DNA of 64,000 nt from Nocardia nova (lineage in GTDB: Bacteria > Actinomycetota > Actinomycetes > Mycobacteriales > Mycobacteriaceae): positions 124,001-188,000 of the forward strand of contig NZ_PSZE01000004.1 in assembly GCF_002933465.1 (NCBI RefSeq), in the 5' to 3' direction. The notes beneath the pieces were generated by a model. That model had not been told where the DNA came from. It saw only the letters and a list, made by a program, of their open reading frames with translations, and searched no databases. Both the position numbers and the translations under genes were made by a program. Positions 26,738 to 35,685 of the stretch are shown here, in pieces. The first letter of the stretch is position 1, and the number at the start of each line of letters is the position of its first letter.

Positions 26738-26856
26738 CGCACGCTTTCCGAAACCTTCACGGTCTCATCAGGTTCGAGTGGTCGGCCGACTCGCCGCGGA
26801 ACGGCTACCGATTATCGCTGGGCTGATCGGCGTCCACAATAAGCCGTTCGACCGAC

Positions 26857-26880
26857 AACCGCACAGGTCTTCGTGCGGTT
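26857..26880. terminator. 8-bp hairpin downstream of the hydrolase
   Basis: AACCGCAC at 26857-26864 and GTGCGGTT at 26873-26880 with an 8-nt loop, about 80 bp past the minus-strand hydrolase stop and 120 bp upstream of the lipoprotein start. Probable terminator; moderate strength. Confidence 0.45.
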
Positions 26881-26957
26881 CGGTTCACCGTGCGGAGTGT
26901 CGGACGGCGCGTCGGCAATGCGCTGGAGTACCACGCCTACTCCTGTGACGCGACCAC

Positions 26958-27818
26958 TCACGGGAAACGATTCGCGATGGCCGTCGTGATCGCGTCCGGC
27001 GCCTGTTCCTGGACGAAGTGCCGGGCATCGGGCAATTCGACTATTTCGAGATCGGCGAAAGCGGCTCGTATGCGAGGCAGACATGCTTTCGGCCGGAACA
27101 CCATGTCGCGCATCCCCCACACCGCCAGCGTCGGCTTGTCTCCGAGGAGTGCGGGAACATCTCGGGATAGCCGCGCCAGCAGGGGGGCCGCAGCACGAAT
27201 TTCCCGGGGCATCACCGCGAGCCCGCACCGCGCCTGCGCGGAGGGCTGCACCGCGCGATAGTGCTCGGCTTCGGCCACGCTGAGCGTGCGGCCCAATTCC
27301 GAGAGCAGCACGCGCTCGATGAGAAAATTCTGCTCGAGTATCCGGCGCTGCATCGGACGGCTGCTCATGATCGCACTGAACGCCTTGTTCGCCAACGCTT
27401 CGATAGGCCAGAACACCGTGTTACTCACCACGATTCCCCGCACCCGATCGGCACGCGCAACCGCCGCGCCCAAGCCGATGGGGCCGCCCCAATCGTGTCC
27501 CATGACGATAAAATCGTCGAGCCGCAGATGATCGATAAACTCGCCCAGCACGGCGGTGTGCTCCGCGACCGTATAACCGAAACCGGAAGGCCGCTCGGAC
27601 AATCCGAACCCCGGATAGTCCACCGCGACACACCGATACCGATCTCGCAGCCCCGTCACGATGTGGCGGTAGAGGAAACTCCACGTCGGAGACCCGTGGC
27701 AGAACAGGATCGTCGGCCCGGAACCTTCGTCGATGTAGTGCACGCGCCCGGCCGACGAGTCGAACCAGCGCGATTCGAACGGGTACAAACTTTTGTTCGG
27801 AACGAAATCGATCAACAT
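26958..27818 (-). CDS. alpha/beta hydrolase, haloalkane dehalogenase-like
   Basis: Protein of 286 aa in the haloalkane dehalogenase branch of alpha/beta hydrolases. The oxyanion motif HGSPTWSFLYR begins at H41, the nucleophile is D109 in GHDWGGP (Asp rather than Ser, as in dehalogenases), and the catalytic His is in DARHFVQEQ near residue 269. The cap region lies at about 125-210. It would cleave carbon-halogen bonds, although many family members act on other esters or epoxides. The position after HG carries Ser where confirmed dehalogenases have Asn or Glu for halide binding, so the activity needs caution. Confidence 0.82.
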   Translation of the reverse strand: MLIDFVPNKSLYPFESRWFDSSAGRVHYIDEGSGPTILFCHGSPTWSFLYRHIVTGLRDRYRCVAVDYPGFGLSERPSGFGYTVAEHTAVLGEFIDHLRLDDFIVMGHDWGGPIGLGAAVARADRVRGIVVSNTVFWPIEALANKAFSAIMSSRPMQRRILEQNFLIERVLLSELGRTLSVAEAEHYRAVQPSAQARCGLAVMPREIRAAAPLLARLSRDVPALLGDKPTLAVWGMRDMVFRPKACLPRIRAAFADLEIVELPDARHFVQEQAPDAITTAIANRFP

Positions 27819-28043
27819 GCTGCCCTCCCTTCGGGCCAGGCTATCCCGGCCGCCGCCTGCCCGGCGCGCTGTGTGACCTGAATCGCCCTGGTCACCGTCC
27901 TGACTGCTGCCGCGCTGACTGTTTCGTCACAAACATTGATGTACAACAGCTTCCGCTAGGGTGTCCGCCGTGCCTATACAACGAATGGCAGGCAATTTCG
28001 CAGGACTTCGAACAGGACACACAACATCTCGCGTGGGGGACGC

Positions 28044-29297
28044 ATGCTGAACGACGCAAACGCGGTGCCGAATACGGGACGCCCGGCTGATCACGGGTCG
28101 CCGGCGCGCTCCGCGGAACCACAGATCCGGCTGGACTCCGCCGCGTTCGCCGCGGACCCGCACCGCGCCTACGAATCCATGCGCGGGCGCGGGCCCCTGG
28201 TTCCGATCGAGCTGGCGCCCGGTGTTCCGGCCACGCTGGTGATCGAATATCAAGCGGCGCTGCAGATTTTGAACGACGAGGCTCGCTTTCCCGCGGATCC
28301 GCGCCGCTGGGAGAAGAACGTTCCGCCGGACTGCCCGGTGATCCCGATGCTGGGTTACCGCCAGAACGCCCTGCGCACCGCGGGCGCGGAGCACGCGCGT
28401 TACCGGCGGACGATCACCGACGCGCTGGAAACCGTCGACTTGCACAAGGTCCACAAGGCGGTCGCGCGCGCCGCCGACATCCTTATCAATTCCTTCTGTG
28501 AACGTGGTGCCGCCGATCTTCGGATGGATTACGCCTTTCCCCTGACCTTTCGGGTTCTCAGTGAGCTGATGGGCTTCCCCGAAGACGCCGCATCGACGGC
28601 CTATCAGGGGATGGCCGCGATGGTGGACGGGGTCGGCGCCGAAGAAGGTCAGCAGCGGTTCTTCGAAGCGCTGCTCGGAGTGGTCGAGCAGAAGCGCGAG
28701 CGCCCTGGCGACGATCTGACCTCGCGACTGCTGACCCACCCGGAGGGCCTCGACCCCATGGAGATGATGAACCAGGCGGCGTTGTTGTTCTCGACAGGCA
28801 CGGAGCCGACCTGCAATCTGATCCTGAACACGCTGCTGCTGCTGATGGCCGACGAAGAGTACGGCGGCAACGTGCTCAGCGGCGCCATGGACACCCGCGA
28901 CGCCATCGACGAGGTACTGTTCGCGGATCCGCCGCTGGCCAATTTCTGCATGACGTATCCGCGGCAACCGCAACTTATCGGCGACATGTGGTTGCCGGCC
29001 GATCAGCCGGTGGTCGTCAGCTTGGCCGCATGCAACAGCGACCCGCACATCGTCGGCGGTGACCGCCGGGGAAATCGGTCTCACCTGGCGTGGGGCGTCG
29101 GCCCGCACTCGTGCCCGGCACAGCCCCTTGCGCAGACGATCGCGCGGCAGGCCATCGACTTGCTGCTCGATGCGCTTCCGGATATCCACCCGGAAGTTCC
29201 TGCGCAGCAACTGAGTTGGAGGACCGGGCAGTTTCACCGTGCCTTGGCAGCCCTGCCGGTGGTGTTTCCCGCATGCCCGCCGATGCGTCTCACCTGA
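28044..29297 (+). CDS. cytochrome P450 resembling CYP157, lacking the ExxR arginine
   Basis: Protein of 417 aa. The heme thiolate is C357 in WGVGPHSCPAQ and the I-helix is FSTGTEPTCN. The K-helix, normally ExxR, reads E290-V-L-F293 (DEVLFADPPLANF), so the otherwise universal Arg is absent. VPIELAPGVPATLVI and the DEVL.-DPPLANF pattern resemble the CYP157 group of Streptomyces conservon operons, which is known to lack ExxR. A P450 of this kind would need ferredoxin and reductase partners, none of which are adjacent. A close paralogue lies at 42643-43905. Confidence 0.88.
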   Translation: MLNDANAVPNTGRPADHGSPARSAEPQIRLDSAAFAADPHRAYESMRGRGPLVPIELAPGVPATLVIEYQAALQILNDEARFPADPRRWEKNVPPDCPVIPMLGYRQNALRTAGAEHARYRRTITDALETVDLHKVHKAVARAADILINSFCERGAADLRMDYAFPLTFRVLSELMGFPEDAASTAYQGMAAMVDGVGAEEGQQRFFEALLGVVEQKRERPGDDLTSRLLTHPEGLDPMEMMNQAALLFSTGTEPTCNLILNTLLLLMADEEYGGNVLSGAMDTRDAIDEVLFADPPLANFCMTYPRQPQLIGDMWLPADQPVVVSLAACNSDPHIVGGDRRGNRSHLAWGVGPHSCPAQPLAQTIARQAIDLLLDALPDIHPEVPAQQLSWRTGQFHRALAALPVVFPACPPMRLT

Positions 29298-29311
29298 TGG
29301 AGGGTCCGACG

Positions 29312-29640
29312 ACATCGGTGTTGCCGGCGATTCCGATTTCCCGGGTGCGCGGATCAACCGAGGCGATGCGATCATCGCGTCCTCGGCCGGTGCGGACGGG
29401 ATCGGAAACCGCACGGCGACAACGCCGATGCGTTCGATGCGGGGCGGCGGCCGAAAGAACACCTCGCGTTCGGGTACGGGGTGCACCATTGTCTCGGTGC
29501 ACCGCTGGCCCGGCTCGAGGCGACGATAGCGCTTCCGGCGCTGTTCGCGCGGTTCTCCCGAGATGGACTGGCGGTGGATCCTGGTGATTTGCGGGCGATT
29601 CCGAGCATCGTCACCAAACGGGCATCGCGAAATCCCGGTA
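29312..29640 (+). pseudogene. 3' remnant of a second, canonical P450, frameshifted
   Basis: Directly after the P450 stop, one frame encodes the beta-bulge region before the heme loop ([21 protein letters not shown]). A frameshift near 29410 moves to another frame carrying the heme signature [19 protein letters not shown] and the C-terminal [19 protein letters not shown]. This heme loop is the standard FGxGxHxCLG type and differs from the upstream gene, so it is the tail of another P450 whose first 300 codons are gone. Confidence 0.8.
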
Positions 29641-29911
29641 CGGCGAGTGCCGTAAAGCTCCTGACCGCAACCGACCGAAAGATGGCCTCGCTCGACGGTG
29701 GGCGGGCCCATTTTCTCCGCGACTTCGGCCGGGTGCAACCGCCGCATGGTGGACGAACTGAATTAGCCGTGGCACGTCGGACGACGACCGAAATCGGCGA
29801 GCTGTCCGTAGCTGCCGAATTACTCCTCGTGCGCCCGATTTCGGTTCATACCGTGGCCGAACCGGATAGATCGGCCGCCCTAGTGGGTGCGCCCGTTAGT
29901 TCGTCGGGGGG

Positions 29912-30015
29912 TTATGCGGCGAGCGGTCGGGGTGCGTGCAGGTCGTGGCGTCCGAGTCGGTGCAGGAGCTGGTTGAGGTCGTCGCGGGTGAAGGTTGTGC
30001 CAGTACTGTGCACGG
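29912..30015 (-). pseudogene. C-terminal coding remnant, family unknown
   Basis: The minus strand ends in [19 protein letters not shown], then APRPLAA and TAA, with strongly GC-biased third codon positions typical of real genes here. The frame breaks upstream near 30015, and no start is visible. It may be the end of a transposase or phage gene; I cannot identify it. It borders the phage tail remnants. Confidence 0.35.
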
Positions 30016-30110
30016 CAGGTGGCGCAGCCATAGGCGGGTTCTTGGGCGGCCAGGCGGGCGGATACGTAGCCGAACAACCTTTCCACTAATTGTTGCAGAG
30101 GAGACTCCAG

Positions 30111-30314
30111 GTGCTCGATAGCGAACGTGGCGAAAGGAAAGCTAACCCGCTACTGCCTTGGCCCGCCGGATGGGGTAGCGAAAGGCCACGCAGCACTCCG
30201 GTTCTTGGAGCCATATTCTTCTCGCTGACTTTTCTTGTATTCATCCCGTTCTCGATTTCGGCATCATCCGCAGGGGACACGCTGAAAGCGTCGCGGGGTG
30301 TCTCGGCTCCTTGA
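30111..30314 (+). CDS. small membrane protein, low-GC, uncertain
   Basis: 67 aa from a GTG with GAGGAG 7 nt upstream. One hydrophobic segment (VLGAIFFSLTFLVFIPFSIS) spans the middle. Third codon positions use more A and T than the neighbours (for example AGG AAA GCT AAC), suggesting recent acquisition. It sits between decayed P450 and phage sequences. No family is recognised. Confidence 0.4.
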   Translation: MLDSERGERKANPLLPWPAGWGSERPRSTPVLGAIFFSLTFLVFIPFSISASSAGDTLKASRGVSAP

Positions 30315-30331
30315 GCTTCGTGGCGGTCGCC

Positions 30332-31619
30332 CTACCGCACCTCCGTCCGCGCAGTTCCGCCCGAGACCTGATTCGCGGCGGCCACGGCGAGGCTGGCACC
30401 GGACGGGGCTGTTCCGTTCTGCCGAATCTCCACTGTGAGGTTCCCGGGCGAGGCGGCGCTGATGCAACGCACGCTGATCGCGTCGATCGTGACCGCCCGT
30501 TGCAGTTTCAGGCCGAACGGGAAATCTCCTGTGCCGGTTGCGCGCACCGTGTCCTTACCGCACAACACAATCGGGATGTCGTACGGGGATGTGCCGATGG
30601 TGGGGGGTGCGGGTGTCGCCAAGTCGAGCGTCGTTTCCGGCCCATGCGGTAGCGCCGGATGTGCCAATCTGCAGGCTCGATCTGCCAGCACCGATCGCGG
30701 ACCCGGCCGCCGCAGCATCCGCCGCGGTGAGGACCGTTCGACCCACGGTAGTCGAGTCGGATATCTGGGATGCGGGGTGCATGTGCACAGCCGCGGCCTT
30801 GCCCGCGAGACCTGCACGGTTGGCGCGGCCGCGGTGCCGCCGAGGTCTCCGGCCAACTTCACGAGGCCCTTGACACTCGCCGTGGCATCCGGTGCGGGCG
30901 GCCCTGTTCGCCGGTGTCGCCCTTGGGCAGCACGCCGTCGACCACCCAGTGCGGCGGCCCGCCCGACACGGTGAGCGATGCCGGGGCGTCCGACGCACCG
31001 GTGGTGATCGTGCCCACGGCCAACGTGAACGAATCGACCGCGGCCTGCGCGGCATCACGGGCAGCGTCGGCCTCGCTCGCGCTGGTCGCTGCGGCTGCCG
31101 CCGCGTCGGTCGCCGCGGTGATCTGCGGGACCGTGACCGGGTCGAGGCGCTCGCCGTTGGATGCCGGTACGGGCGATACCTTGGTGAGGTCGACCAGGCT
31201 GCTCGCCCCTTCGTCGGGATTCCCAGGATCGGGCCCGGGCACATAGACCGGCACATCGAACGAGAAGACGACATCGGCACCTTCGCGCCCTCGTAATAGA
31301 GGTCGAAATCGGCGCGCCACGTCCAGCCCATCGGGTTGATATCGGCGGTCGGCGACACGAGCATGATGCCGCGTCCGCCTCGCTACGTCAGGTACCCGAA
31401 TTCGTCAAGGCTGCACTCGTAGTACGCGGATAGCTGCACCACCGTTGCCGGATCCGGCTCGCCCTCGTAGACAAGGAATTTCGGAACTGCCGCAGTGAAT
31501 CGCACCGTGCCGGTAAGGGGCGGGAATTCCGGGCCGGTGTTGATGACGGGGCCGTCGGCGATGTTCGCCAGAAACCTACCGACGGCCCGGCCATATTTGA
31601 GTGGTGGCAGATCGGCCAT
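30332..31619 (-). pseudogene. actinophage tail fibre/minor tail protein gene with multiple lesions
   Basis: The gene starts at an ATG at 31619 (MADLPPLKYGRAVGRFLANI) and reads to DEFGYLT, where an in-frame TAG stops it at about 31385. The same frame resumes with SPTADINPMGWTWRADFDLY. Frameshifts near 31285, 30900, 30825 and 30620 separate the rest: VVDGVLPKGDTGEQG (collagen-like), KLAGDLGGTAAAPT, KAAAVHMHPASQISDS and PTIGTSPYDIPIVLCGKD. Ala-rich coiled-coil and GxY repeats match mycobacteriophage-type minor tail proteins. At least four lesions make it non-functional. Confidence 0.75.
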
Positions 31620-31620
31620 G

Positions 31621-31800
31621 TCAGACGTCCTCCCGGGGTGGGGGTGGCGCGACCACGACGCCCAGTTCGTGCAGTGATGCCGCGACCTGGGTGTCCCACG
31701 CGGCATGCCGGGCGGCGGCGATCTGGCGGCGCTGGTCGCGCTCGGCGATGTGTCGAGCTTGAGCCGACAGCTCACGCACCCGCGCCTCAGCCGCGGACAT
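31621..31800 (-). CDS. small helical phage-like protein
   Basis: 59 aa: an Arg/Ala/Glu-rich amphipathic helix (EARVRELSAQARHIAERDQR), then a short tail ending PPPPREDV. It begins inside the 3' end of the preceding phage gene and stops 1 bp before the start of the tail gene, the tight overlap typical of phage operons. It is probably a remnant of a tail operon, retained by chance. No function is assigned. Confidence 0.5.
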   Translation of the reverse strand: MSAAEARVRELSAQARHIAERDQRRQIAAARHAAWDTQVAASLHELGVVVAPPPPREDV

Positions 31801-31978
31801 GCGCGTCTCGGCGCTCGCCCGCGAGGCGGCCTGAGATCTGCTCGAGCTTGTCGAGTACGTCGGTGCGGTCGCGGCGGCGGCCGAGCATTTTGTCGACCAG
31901 CTTCGCCGTGACCCCGCCCGTGCCTAGCCGGAAGTTCTCGACTCTCGGTGTCCTCGACGTCGAGCCGACCTTGCTCAA
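31787..31978 (-). CDS. short phage-like protein fragment
   Basis: 63 aa from a TTG at 31978: GGVTAKLVDKMLGRRRDRTD, then VLDKLEQISGRLAGERRD. It is basic and helical, and its end overlaps the next phage gene by 14 bp. It may be the C-terminus of a larger tail protein cut at the junction with the GlxA-type gene 14 bp upstream. Identification as phage rests on position. Confidence 0.35.
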   Translation of the reverse strand: MSKVGSTSRTPRVENFRLGTGGVTAKLVDKMLGRRRDRTDVLDKLEQISGRLAGERRDAHVRG

Positions 31979-31992
31979 CCCTGGTGGGGAAT

Positions 31993-32892
31993 TCAGGACC
32001 CCCGGAAGGCGCGCCGATATGCCCCCGGTGTGGTGCCGACCTGAGCGTGGAAACGTCGACGGAGATTTACCGCCGAGCCGAGGCCGACCCGGACGGCGAT
32101 GGCATCGATAGGTAAGTCCGTCTCCTCCAATAACATTCGAGCCTGTGCCACTCGACGCGACAGCAACCACCCACCCGGGCTGGTGCCCAGCTGATCGGCG
32201 AACCGTCGCGCCGGCGTACGCGGCGAGACGTTGAGCTGCGCGGCCATATCGGCAACCGAGAGCGATGTCTCGAGCCGCGCCTCGGCCCATTCCAGCAGGC
32301 CGTCGACTCCGTCCTCGATCGGTGACGGCGGCGCATACTGAACCTGTCCGCCGTCGCGATGAGGCGGCATCACCATGTGCCGCGCGATGAGTGCGGCATG
32401 CGCGGCACCGTGATCGGTGCGAACCAGGTGCAGGCACACATCGATTCCGGCGCCCGCTCCCGCACTCGTGGCCACATCGCCATGGTCCACATACAACCGA
32501 TCCGGCTCCACCCGAACCTGCGGAAACTCCCGCGCCAACTGCCCGGCCCTAGCCCAGTGCGTCGTGGCCGAACGACCGTCCAGCAGCCCGGTCCGCGCCA
32601 ACGCGAACACCCCGGAACAGATCGTCACCAGCCGCGCCCCACGGCTATGCGCCCGGACCAGCGCCCGCCGGACCGGACCCGACAGCGGCGTCTCCACCGG
32701 CAGCCACCCCGGAATGATCACGGTGTCCGCGGAATTCAGCGCCGCCAATCCCCGCGTCACCGATATCGCATAACCCGCGGTCGTCGGCACCGCCCCCGGC
32801 GCCTCCGTGCACACCTCGAACTCGTAGTACTGCGGCACGTAGATCACACGCGGTAGCCGCTGCTCGCCGAGTGGGTACAGCCAACGCTCCAT
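31993..32892 (-). CDS. GlxA-type AraC regulator with DJ-1/PfpI domain, N-terminally truncated
   Basis: Protein of 299 aa. The DJ-1/PfpI-like amidotransferase fold (about 15-175) contains the nucleophile-elbow-like VTICSGVFALARTG and GLAALNSADTVIIPGW. Two AraC helix-turn-helix motifs follow (LSVADMAAQLNVSPRTPARRF and IDAIAVRVGLGSAVNLRRRF). GlxA proteins normally start with a beta strand of about 25-30 residues (VVVLALPGVVAFDL type) before YEVRVC; here it is replaced by MERWLYPLGEQRL, so the first strand and helix of the fold are missing. The lost end lies at the edge of the Wadjet operon. It may be inactive. Confidence 0.8.
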   Translation of the reverse strand: MERWLYPLGEQRLPRVIYVPQYYEFEVCTEAPGAVPTTAGYAISVTRGLAALNSADTVIIPGWLPVETPLSGPVRRALVRAHSRGARLVTICSGVFALARTGLLDGRSATTHWARAGQLAREFPQVRVEPDRLYVDHGDVATSAGAGAGIDVCLHLVRTDHGAAHAALIARHMVMPPHRDGGQVQYAPPSPIEDGVDGLLEWAEARLETSLSVADMAAQLNVSPRTPARRFADQLGTSPGGWLLSRRVAQARMLLEETDLPIDAIAVRVGLGSAVNLRRRFHAQVGTTPGAYRRAFRGS

Positions 32893-32909
32893 ACCGGATA
32901 CTGGTGCCT

Positions 32910-34121
32910 ATGACGGGCGGGACGGTGGTCGGTCTCTCAGCCGATCTGATGATTGTCTGGCGGGCGCTGCATCGGCGATTCGAATCCGGCACCACGGTGA
33001 CGTCGGTTCGATTCGGTCCGATGAACGTGGCTGAGCGCGATGCGCTGGCCGATCTGCTGGGTATGGCAATGCTGCCGCCCGAGGTGTGCAGCATTCGTGT
33101 CGATCAGCTCGACTCCGCATTGGCAGAGGCCGTGGGGATGACAGCCCGTCAGGTTGTGCAACAACTCGTCGGACCGATCGAGAATCGGTCGGCCGCTCGT
33201 GCGGAGCAGGCGGGTCGGCGGCGGGAGTTGTGGGACTGGCTGGACGTTCACCCGGTCGTTCGCGCACAACCGGCGCTGGGGGAATGGGCCCGCGCCATGC
33301 GACGTGCCGGCATGGTCGGGGGATCGGTGGACACAACGCGCGACCTGCTGGCCGACGCCCTGACAGTGCTCCAGGCCATACCCGCACCAGGGACCCCGCT
33401 CCCGGTGTTCGCGGAGCAGACGGTGCGTAACCCACACGCCTTGGACAACGGAACTCGGTTGCAGGCGATCGTTTTTCGTGCGCTGGCAGTAATCCACGAC
33501 TGTGATGTGCCTGGTGATGCTGTCGGGGTGCGCGGTTTCTGGGAGATGGCGGGCGTGGCCGACGACGAACTCTCGTCCACGGTTCTCGCCGCCGGACTAC
33601 GCGTGGCCGAATCCGGATCGGTGCTCGAAGCTGTGCTCGGCATCTGCGTGGCCGCAGGTTCGGCCGCCTCGCTGACGCTGCAGCAGGTGCGCCGTGCACA
33701 GCAGCTCACTGTCGTGCCGGAAGTGGTTCGGGTGGTGGAGAATCCGAGCGTGCTCGCGAGCGCGCTGCGACGCTTCGGGCCGTCCTGCCCGCCGATCGTA
33801 TGCACCGCCGGCTGGCCGTCCAGCGCAGGTATACGACTCTTGGACCTCCTGGCGGCCGCAGGTGCCCGGCTGGAATATCATGGCGATTTCGATGGTGAGG
33901 GCTTGCGGATTGCCGCCCACGTAATCGCGCGGACCGGTGCGCATCCCTGGCGCATGGGTGCCGCGGACTACCTGGCGTTGGTCGGTCCGGGCGGGCCCCC
34001 GGTGGGTAGGGTGTCCGAGGCCCCCTGGGACAGCGAGCTGGCCTCGCATATGCGGCGAACCGGGGTCGCGGTGCCGGAGGAACGGGTCGTCGAGAGCCTC
34101 CTCGACGATCTGGCGCTGTAG
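32910..34121 (+). CDS. jetD: Wadjet nuclease subunit JetD (DUF3323/DUF2399, Toprim)
   Basis: Protein of 403 aa from the ATG at 32910 (a GTG at 32871 is also in frame). N-terminal DUF3323 (FGPMNVAERDALADLLGM) is followed by C-terminal DUF2399 carrying a Toprim fold: E277 in VVENPSVL and D326-x-D328-x-E330 in HGDFDGEGLRIA. In the Wadjet system this topoisomerase VI-like subunit cleaves plasmid DNA after loop extrusion by the SMC complex. It belongs to the TIGR02679 cassette subtype. The gene is first in the operon and separated by 49 bp from jetA; in most descriptions jetD comes last. The start is 17 bp from the divergent truncated GlxA gene. Confidence 0.88.
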   Translation: MTGGTVVGLSADLMIVWRALHRRFESGTTVTSVRFGPMNVAERDALADLLGMAMLPPEVCSIRVDQLDSALAEAVGMTARQVVQQLVGPIENRSAARAEQAGRRRELWDWLDVHPVVRAQPALGEWARAMRRAGMVGGSVDTTRDLLADALTVLQAIPAPGTPLPVFAEQTVRNPHALDNGTRLQAIVFRALAVIHDCDVPGDAVGVRGFWEMAGVADDELSSTVLAAGLRVAESGSVLEAVLGICVAAGSAASLTLQQVRRAQQLTVVPEVVRVVENPSVLASALRRFGPSCPPIVCTAGWPSSAGIRLLDLLAAAGARLEYHGDFDGEGLRIAAHVIARTGAHPWRMGAADYLALVGPGGPPVGRVSEAPWDSELASHMRRTGVAVPEERVVESLLDDLAL

Positions 34122-34170
34122 TTGTCGGTGCCCGGCGTTATCGTGGCCGCTGATCGAGGGGAGACGGCGC

Positions 34171-35685
34171 ATGGACCCGATTCGAGTCCCGCCGGAGATG
34201 TTCCGGTTCACCGGCGCGGAGCGTTCGGGGCTGTATACCGCGGTGCTGCACGCGTTCGGGGAGGCGAACGAACATCTCGAGACCGCGCTGAGTCTGGACG
34301 ATCTGCGTTCCCGGTTGCCCTCGGTCGGCCGGCTCGAACCGGTCGCCGACGACGAACTGGCCGAGGTGCTGGACCAGTTGCGCGCCTGGAATCTGGTTGA
34401 TGTCATCCAGAATCATTCGGAGAACTACCGCACCGCAGCCGACTACGAACGCCGCAACCTGCTGTATTCGCTGACCAGGATGGGGGAGGCGGCCTTCGCC
34501 GGAGTCGTGCACGCCTTGACTGTTCTCGCCTCGAGTGGTGCCTTGCAGACGGCGGTGCTGGACGCGATCGCCGACCGGTTGGCCGACCTGATTCGGGTGG
34601 TGGAGTCCGGCACCGACCGGCAGGTCTACGTCGTGCTCGCCGAGCTGGAGGGGCACTTGGAGGCCTTGCGTTCCGGGACAAAGCAATTCAACGGTGAGTT
34701 GCAGCGCTTACTGCGTGCCGAAGGCGTGGATCTGGGGGTGTTCCACGAAGTGAAGGCCGCCACGGTCGCATACCTGCAGGAGTTCCTCGACGATCTCGAT
34801 ACCCGTGCGCACACCATCGCGATCCGGATTCGGCAGCTGGAGGATTTCGGTGTCGCCCGGCTTCAGCAACGGGCGTTGGCCGGTGCCGATCTGCCCGCCT
34901 TCAGCGGAACCGATCCGCGCCCGGCCTGGCTGGATCAGCGCCGGGCCCGCTGGGCAGGGTTGCGCGCCTGGTTCCTGACGGTCGACGGCTCCGCGCCACG
35001 TGTCGATCAGCTGCGACAGGTAGGACGGCGTGCCATCGTCACGCTCTTGCAGGTTCTCGATCGCCTCACCGAATCGCGCCGCCGGTCCAGCAATGCGGTG
35101 GCCGACTTCCGTGAGCTCGCTCGCTGGTTCGCGATCATCCCGGCCGACGACGATCTGAATCGCCTGTGGTCCACGGTTTTCGGCCTCAGCTCGGCGCGAC
35201 ATGCTCATCTGGCCCACCCGGACCCGGAGCTGGTGAGTTACACGGCATCGTGGGCCGACGCTCCAGGTGTGCCGGTGTCGCCGCTGCTACGCAGCGCGGG
35301 AAAGACCGAACGGATGGGACGGACGGGCGCTGTCCCCGATGTTTCGGCCCTGCGTAAGGAGCGAGCCGCCAAGGCGATCGCCGAGCGCGCGGAAATCCAG
35401 GCTGCCTGGGACATGCTCGATACCGGCGGCGCCGCCCGGCGGCTGTCGGAATTCGAGCAACTCGACCACGCGATGTTCCAGCGCCTCCTCGACCTGATCG
35501 GCCGCGCGCTCGGTTCAGCACCAGGTTCCGGGGGCGTCCGCTCGGCCCGGGCACACGACGGCCGCATCCAGATCGTGCTGCGACCCGCGACCGACGGCGC
35601 TGTCGCCGAACTGCGCCTGCCGCACGGCGTCTTCCGCGGCCCGGACTATCTCGTCGAGATTCGTGCGGCCGGAGTCCAGCGATGA
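34171..35685 (+). CDS. jetA: Wadjet subunit JetA, kleisin-like (DUF2397)
   Basis: Protein of 504 aa of the DUF2397/TIGR02677 family, the MukF-like kleisin of the Wadjet SMC complex. Visible family features are the N-terminal winged-helix-like segment (GLYTAVLHAFGEANEHLETAL, LDQLRAWNLVDVIQNHSENY, DYERRNLLYSLTRMGEAAF), a long helical middle and AIIPADDDLNRLWSTVFGL. It would bridge the JetC heads and bind JetB. It starts with ATG after a GAGGGGAG ribosome site; its stop overlaps the jetB start in ATGA. Normal length for the family. Confidence 0.88.
   Translation: MDPIRVPPEMFRFTGAERSGLYTAVLHAFGEANEHLETALSLDDLRSRLPSVGRLEPVADDELAEVLDQLRAWNLVDVIQNHSENYRTAADYERRNLLYSLTRMGEAAFAGVVHALTVLASSGALQTAVLDAIADRLADLIRVVESGTDRQVYVVLAELEGHLEALRSGTKQFNGELQRLLRAEGVDLGVFHEVKAATVAYLQEFLDDLDTRAHTIAIRIRQLEDFGVARLQQRALAGADLPAFSGTDPRPAWLDQRRARWAGLRAWFLTVDGSAPRVDQLRQVGRRAIVTLLQVLDRLTESRRRSSNAVADFRELARWFAIIPADDDLNRLWSTVFGLSSARHAHLAHPDPELVSYTASWADAPGVPVSPLLRSAGKTERMGRTGAVPDVSALRKERAAKAIAERAEIQAAWDMLDTGGAARRLSEFEQLDHAMFQRLLDLIGRALGSAPGSGGVRSARAHDGRIQIVLRPATDGAVAELRLPHGVFRGPDYLVEIRAAGVQR

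Noticed and set aside
29787..29845. 11-bp inverted repeats ACCGAAATCGG / CCGATTTCGGT as insertion-sequence ends
   Set aside because: They are only 37 bp apart, with no transposase between them or clear target duplication.
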